A stretch of DNA of 64,000 nt from Thelephora terrestris (Eukaryota > Basidiomycota > Agaricomycetes > Thelephorales > Thelephoraceae): NCBI GenBank assembly GCA_015956445.1, contig WIUZ02000004.1, forward strand, positions 2,046,001-2,110,000, written 5' to 3'. The notes beneath the pieces are model-generated. The model saw nothing but the letters and a program-made list of their open reading frames with translations. It was not told where the DNA came from and did not search any database. The translations under genes and the position numbers were made by a program. This document shows positions 56,611-64,000 of this stretch, one piece after another; the stretch's first letter is position 1; each line of letters opens with the position of its first letter.

Positions 56611-56856
56611 CGTTTGGCCAAGGAACTCTTGTATTTGAACAAAGTTTGTACAACTACGTCCTTTCCGCTGTAAATGAACAAGCCATCCACAATCATGACC
56701 GGCGACTACTGGGTAGTCTATCCAAGCATACCGCAGCATGCAAATTTTCGCAGGTATCGTGGAGATAAAAATCGTAGACGATGAAATGAGCCGGCATCGA
56801 CCTCAAATCAATAGAAGTGCGATGGTACTCAGTACTCTTGTAGGCGGGGTTAAATA

Positions 56857-58702
56857 TCATAAATGTTGCAGAGAGCCCATACTCACGATGATGACAATGG
56901 CATGAACATGTCTGAGAAGTGGGAAGTCAGCGACCGGATGTCAGTTGGATAGGCAAACGTATCCTTACACTGCATGAAAAGTAGAGCCTGTTAAACCGTG
57001 GAACCTGTTTAGTCACGTCGCTTGCAATCTCGTGTTTACAAACTCACTGATAACACGCTCTGCTTTTCACCAGAAGCAATGGTACTCGCGACGATGAGTT
57101 GACTTTGTCGTGTCAGCGAAATCAAGATAATAGGTAGGCGCCTTTTGGAGGTCTCACTTGAGTGCAGACGGAGTACCGCTCACGAAGATGGCAACAAAGA
57201 TCTGAACCTTCGCCTCGGGGTGTATCAGCCCCCAGGCTATCATGGCTCGGGTAGCGAACACCCCGATAATAGGCAAGAAGATCATCTTCGCAGCACAGAC
57301 CGACAGGAGAGCGAAGGTTGGAAGGCCTGATCCGGGGCCAAATTTGACATCCATACGGGCGAACGACACACCCAAAAGGAATAGAGTCAGAGGTACGCTC
57401 GTCCCTCCTATAAGCTTGGCTTTTTGTGCCCAGGCGAACTGTCAGAGGATTCGACGGAGGGAAAATAGGAGGATGGATGAACCTGTATCCATCACGAAAG
57501 CTAGAGGTGGGTTCCCGTCCGGACCCTTCCACGGAGGCCGATCCTCAAAATCGACGAAGAGAGCCTTCAGTGGTTCCACCATAACGATGACCAGGGACAT
57601 CACCACTACTGCGCTAATCGGTGTCACCACCACTGCAATCGTTCCAAGTACCCGCCTCAATCGGGATGGAGCTTCTGGCTGAGTGGGTACGAGCGCGGAT
57701 GGCGTTGTCTGCGGCCCCTGGTCGTGGGATGACTGATCTGAGGAGTCTTTGGGTTCGCATACCGAATCCTGCAGTATCCCTCCAACAGCTTTAACCGAAG
57801 CCTCCTCCTCATCCCGAACCCTCGATGAATGCGTGGTGCCGGGTTCGGCCTGAGCGTGGAGGTGACTCTGGGCACCGGCGCATCTCGAAACCTGGCCCCC
57901 ATCCACGCCACGCCTAATTTTCAGCACCTGTCTCCAAACAAACCCACCGATCGGTTTCTCCCTCCAGGAAACTCGAACGTTGGCAGCCTCGCCCTGGGGA
58001 ACACCCGGCTCGTAATCCCACGAGAGGGAGTGGGCGAGTCCGAAAACCCAGAAAATCACATGATAGACCAGGATAAAGACCGAGGCGAACGAGATGCCCA
58101 CTTCAGTCCGCGGTCAGAATTCGTGATGGAGAAGAACAGGATAAACTCACAATTTGGATCCGTCGCCGGATCGAATGGACTCGATTGAGTTATCGACATC
58201 ACAACGGCAGCAGCTGGGGGGGAACAGGGTCACAGTCGCACCGTGTTGTGCTGCTCGGTTCAAACCGGTACTTACGCATGCTGCTCCAGTTGCTCAGTCC
58301 ACTAGCCACAACAATTCCCTGCCAGAAATTCCTCGGGACGTAGCACACTTCCCTGATAACAACTCCAAACAGCAGCCCGATGAGGATATACATGACGGCC
58401 AGGAGGGAAAGCGGGCCCATAGCAGCTACATTCGCAGCCGTGAACGCAGGTAGGATGCTCGAGAATATGAGCGCAGGGAGGGCAAGATTTATCACAATGA
58501 AGGAAGCACCCTTGGCTGCCGCCTGGGGGAACATGTCTCTTCGGGCGAAGACGTACCCGAAGAGGATAATTATGTACCTGTGAGTTTCGAGTGTGAGAGT
58601 CCCGGATGAGACGGTAAACGAACGGATAGTGGCTGGAGCTGAAACCCACATCTTCACTAGGGGGATTACCCCAGAGTAGATCAGCGAGCCGACGTTTGGC
58701 AT
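56857..58702 (-). CDS. PIN-like / auxin efflux carrier family membrane transporter
   Basis: Start ATG 58702 (M-P-N-V-G-S-L-I-Y-S-G-V-I-P-L-V). The N-terminal half has several membrane helices, with N-L-A-L-P-A-L-I-F-S-S-I-L-P-A-F and S-G-L-S-N-W. A long hydrophilic loop rich in Ser/Gln/Glu follows, and the C-terminal half has L-F-L-L-G-V-S-F-A-R-M, K-M-I-F-L-P-I-I-G-V and V-S-G-T-P-S-A-L. This is the mem_trans (PF03547) plan with two helix bundles and a cytosolic loop. Fungal members are ER-type PILS-like proteins of unknown substrate. The first intron and the last exons (below 57150) are uncertain; the 3' end given is the best in-frame stop found. Confidence 0.78.
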
Positions 58703-59221
58703 AGCTCTTGGTTCAGTGTTACCCCTCTCCGCCCTTGGCAGGACGACGTTGCAAGTGAGGTGTCAGCTGAGCGGCTGGCCATGGAAATTTTACGGCTAAG
58801 TTAGGCTGGTCCCAGGCTTGTCCTCACGAATTCGAGCATTTGGTCGAAGGTCGCGTTATTCGGTGATATCCGGGAGCGGCATCGGACTTTGAATTACCCA
58901 CGGGGCGCCTGCATCCCACTGGCCTCTCACTGTAAGTGAGTGAGTGGCGTGTTCATAGAAAGAGAACTCGTTTTTGGATATTGTAGAGTGCATTCCATCA
59001 GCTCATCTCGTTGCAATGGCTTATCCAGTGGAAATTGGTGGAGGATTCTCGGAGAAGATATTTTCTCGTCCTTGAAAGGACTTGGTATTCTGACGTCCGA
59101 GGCGAGTATTTCCCTCAGCCGAGGGTCGGGATAAACCACTACCGGCAAACGGTGAGTAAATTGTGCAGAAGCCAAAGTGTATTCCAGTGAGATGCATGTG
59201 TTACGTCTTTCTAATTTCTGT

Positions 59222-62105
<2,884 letters not shown>

Positions 62106-62266
62106 GACAATAAGGGACAGACGAAGACGAGTTTTCTGCCGAGAGTGATCTAATCAGGGTTTTAGGCGAGTTCAAGTTGCGCGGTCGGGCAAATGCGACC
62201 TCCATCACTGCACGGATCGTAATCTCAATACTCTCCGTCTCAACAACCTCCGCACTCTACGTCAGG
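62106..62266. promoter_or_regulatory. 161-bp divergent promoter of TRM4 and VPS29
   Basis: The two start codons face away from each other across 161 bp, which must hold both promoters. No TATA or clear motif seen. Confidence 0.5.
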
Positions 62267-63105
62267 ATGGTTCTCGTTCTCGTTATCGGCGACCTACACA
62301 TTCCACACCGCATTCACGACCTTCCCGGGAAATTCAAGAAACTGCTCGTTCCAGGGAAGATACAACAGATACTGTGCACGGGAAATGTATGCGATCGAGA
62401 GACGTACGAGTATCTACGCACTGTCTCGCCGGACGTGAACGTGGTGAAAGGGGACTACGATGAGGTCAGAATTTGTTGTGCTTAACACTTATGGAACGTG
62501 CTGAGACGGGGAGGGGTATCTCTAGACAACATTCCCCATGAGTATCACCGTAACTCATGCACCGATACGAATCGGCGTCATACATGGACATCAATGCATG
62601 CCTACGGGTGACCTCGATTCACTAAGTGCTATTGCACGACAGATGGACGTAGATGTTTTGATTTCAGGACATACACACACGTATGTCATGGCATGTGATC
62701 TCCAACTCGGCGGTCTTGCTCATAGGGTGCCGCAATATTCCTTGTAGATTCCAGGCGGTTGAATATGACGGCAGGTTTTTTGTGAACCCTGGTAGCGCGA
62801 CTGGTGCTTGGACTGGGTTATGGAATGGGTGTGTGCTCCCTGGCGGCCTGATAGATCGTTGACCATAGGAGCAATGCTCACCCGGATTCTTCAGGGAACC
62901 GACACCTTCATTTGCGCTCATGGACATACAGGGCCCGGTTGTTGTCACGTATGTGTACCAACTGATCGAGGGTGAGGTTCGGGTGGAGAAAATCGAGTAC
63001 CGGAAGGATGGAGACAACTTCAAGGAGCCGCCTCGGAATGCCGCCTCGCCTCAGAACATCCCGAGTAGTCCTTCAACAGTTCAGTCACAGCAGAATGTAT
63101 GGTAA
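62267..63105 (+). CDS. VPS29: Vacuolar protein sorting protein VPS29 (retromer)
   Basis: Four exons (62267-62464, 62526-62680, 62748-62828, 62895-63105) give 214 aa. The metallophosphoesterase-like fold is clear: [40 protein letters not shown] and [10 protein letters not shown]. The family end [20 protein letters not shown] is followed by a short extra Pro/Ser/Gln tail. It is the retromer subunit that binds VPS35 on endosomes and recycles cargo to the Golgi. Complete. Confidence 0.95.
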
Positions 63106-63443
63106 TGCTTCGGGAGTCAGGGTGTCGGAATATCCGTAGCCTATAATTGTCGGGAGGTTGGCAACGAGGACAACGGCTGTAACCATCAATGGGCGGGTTC
63201 GTTTGGGACGGAAACTCGAACACTGCGCCTTCTCTAGCACCTGTCGATTACTTTCGCGATATTTTGCACTGTCTTTACTGTCATAAACCTCTGCTGAAGA
63301 CAGAGTGTAAGTCCCAGTCTTGTTCGTTTCCCGTTGCGATCAAAGCATGTACATCCGTTAGCACGTCGCGCCTCGTTCTTTCAAGTTCTCACGACTGGTT
63401 CCTCAGATCCTCGTCTCTATCCCTCCCTCAAGCAACCTCGGCC

Positions 63444-64000
63444 ATGGTTGGCTTCGGCGACTTCAAGTCGCTGTGCGAACAGACCCCGTCCTACCCCTGG
63501 TGCAATCTCTTCTACCGACAGGTGATTCCTCTTTTTAAAACCAACCTAACGCCGACTCACGCTAAACCCTACCCGCAGCTCGAAAACCACTCACCAAGCA
63601 CACTCGTCAACCTTTCCGCCATTCCCGCCACTGCTCCAGTGGGTGTAAACCCGGAATGTGGCATCATAAGGGCCGGGCAGTTGGGATCACTGGGGAATAT
63701 CGCCAACATGATCGTTTGCGGTGTTAGCATGATTGTCGTCTTCGTCCTCATTGTCGTTACCACTCGAAGGAGGGCCGCTGTTGGTGCGTCTTTTATAATC
63801 TTTCGCGCTTGGTAACCTTTAGAGCGCTCAATATGTCCACCTCCTGCAGGTCGCTCCGAATTCCGAATTTTCCTGGTTATGTACTTCCTCTCTCTGCCAT
63901 TCCAGCTCATTACAACCGGCTCCGTCCTGGAACAAGGATCAACATCACTCGTAGCCTTGACTGGAATCCACGCAGGCATTGTCGCCGCACTGTTCTGGGC
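63444..64000 (+). CDS. CHS7: Chs7-like chitin synthase export chaperone (3' end outside window)
   Basis: Exons 63444-63521, 63579-63783 and 63850 to the window edge; 144 full codons visible. The start M-V-G-F-G-D-F-K-S-L-C-E-Q-T-P and the Cys pair match Chs7. The first membrane helix (I-A-N-M-I-V-C-G-V-S-M-I-V-V-F) is followed by the family block A-A-V-G-R-S-E-F-R-I-F-L and a second helix. Chs7 is an ER membrane protein needed for export of chitin synthase. The first intron (57 nt) is also open in frame. An upstream frame from 63189 is joined in the same reading frame but looks like CT-rich leader. Confidence 0.85.

Overview
The window is nuclear DNA of a filamentous basidiomycete, most likely a mushroom-forming Agaricomycete. 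The evidence is direct: nearly every gene is cut by many short (about 45-90 nt) GT-AG introns, genes are densely packed on both strands, CT-rich tracts precede starts, and the gene set is fungal (Ole1-type desaturase with fused cytochrome b5, Atp19, Som1, Chs7, Tht1/Kar5). Expanded divergent G-alpha genes and tandem Pmp3 and GST copies fit Agaricomycetes. Coding regions below were assembled by hand from splice signals, reading frame and family motifs. For most genes the spliced length was checked to be a multiple of three.

Layout. 0-11 kb: 3' end of an unknown protein, HAP3/NF-YB (-), a cupin, mitochondrial ribosome recycling factor, a CoA-binding protein, Som1-like (-) divergent from S-adenosylhomocysteinase, an Ort1-type mitochondrial carrier (-), and a secreted GH16 glucanase-like enzyme. 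11.6-19.5 kb: a divergent G-alpha gene, then a tandem triplication of a Pmp3-type small membrane protein gene with its flanks, then about 1.7 kb without a convincing gene. 19.5-33 kb: an orphan coiled-coil protein, two tandem GST genes (-), a Tht1/Kar5 nuclear-fusion protein, a gene-poor stretch, a large low-complexity protein (-) and a DUF4048-like protein (-). 33-43 kb: Atp19, an Rrg7-like protein (-), Ole1-type desaturase, a short-chain dehydrogenase, and a SNF2-RING protein of the Rad5/Uls1 class. 43-54 kb: La-motif (LARP) protein, a second divergent G-alpha, MSH2. 54-64 kb: an aldo/keto reductase, a PIN-like membrane transporter (-), Trm4/NSUN2 tRNA methyltransferase (-), VPS29, and the 5' part of a Chs7-like chitin synthase export factor.

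There is no operon logic. Many genes are housekeeping (respiration, methyl cycle, mismatch repair, retromer, tRNA methylation). The unusual content is (1) two G-alpha paralogs lacking the catalytic Gln after DVGG and carrying very small exons (inferred 1, 4 and 15 nt); (2) the Pmp3 array, in which copy 3 has run past the ancestral stop into former 3' UTR; (3) a SNF2-RING protein with four tandem nonapeptides, three of them with a SUMO-acceptor-like I-K-x-E core, plus an acidic SIM-like stretch; (4) two probable GC-AG introns; (5) an SDR whose only workable splice removes the usual catalytic Ser. No tRNA, rRNA, CRISPR array or intact transposon was recognised.
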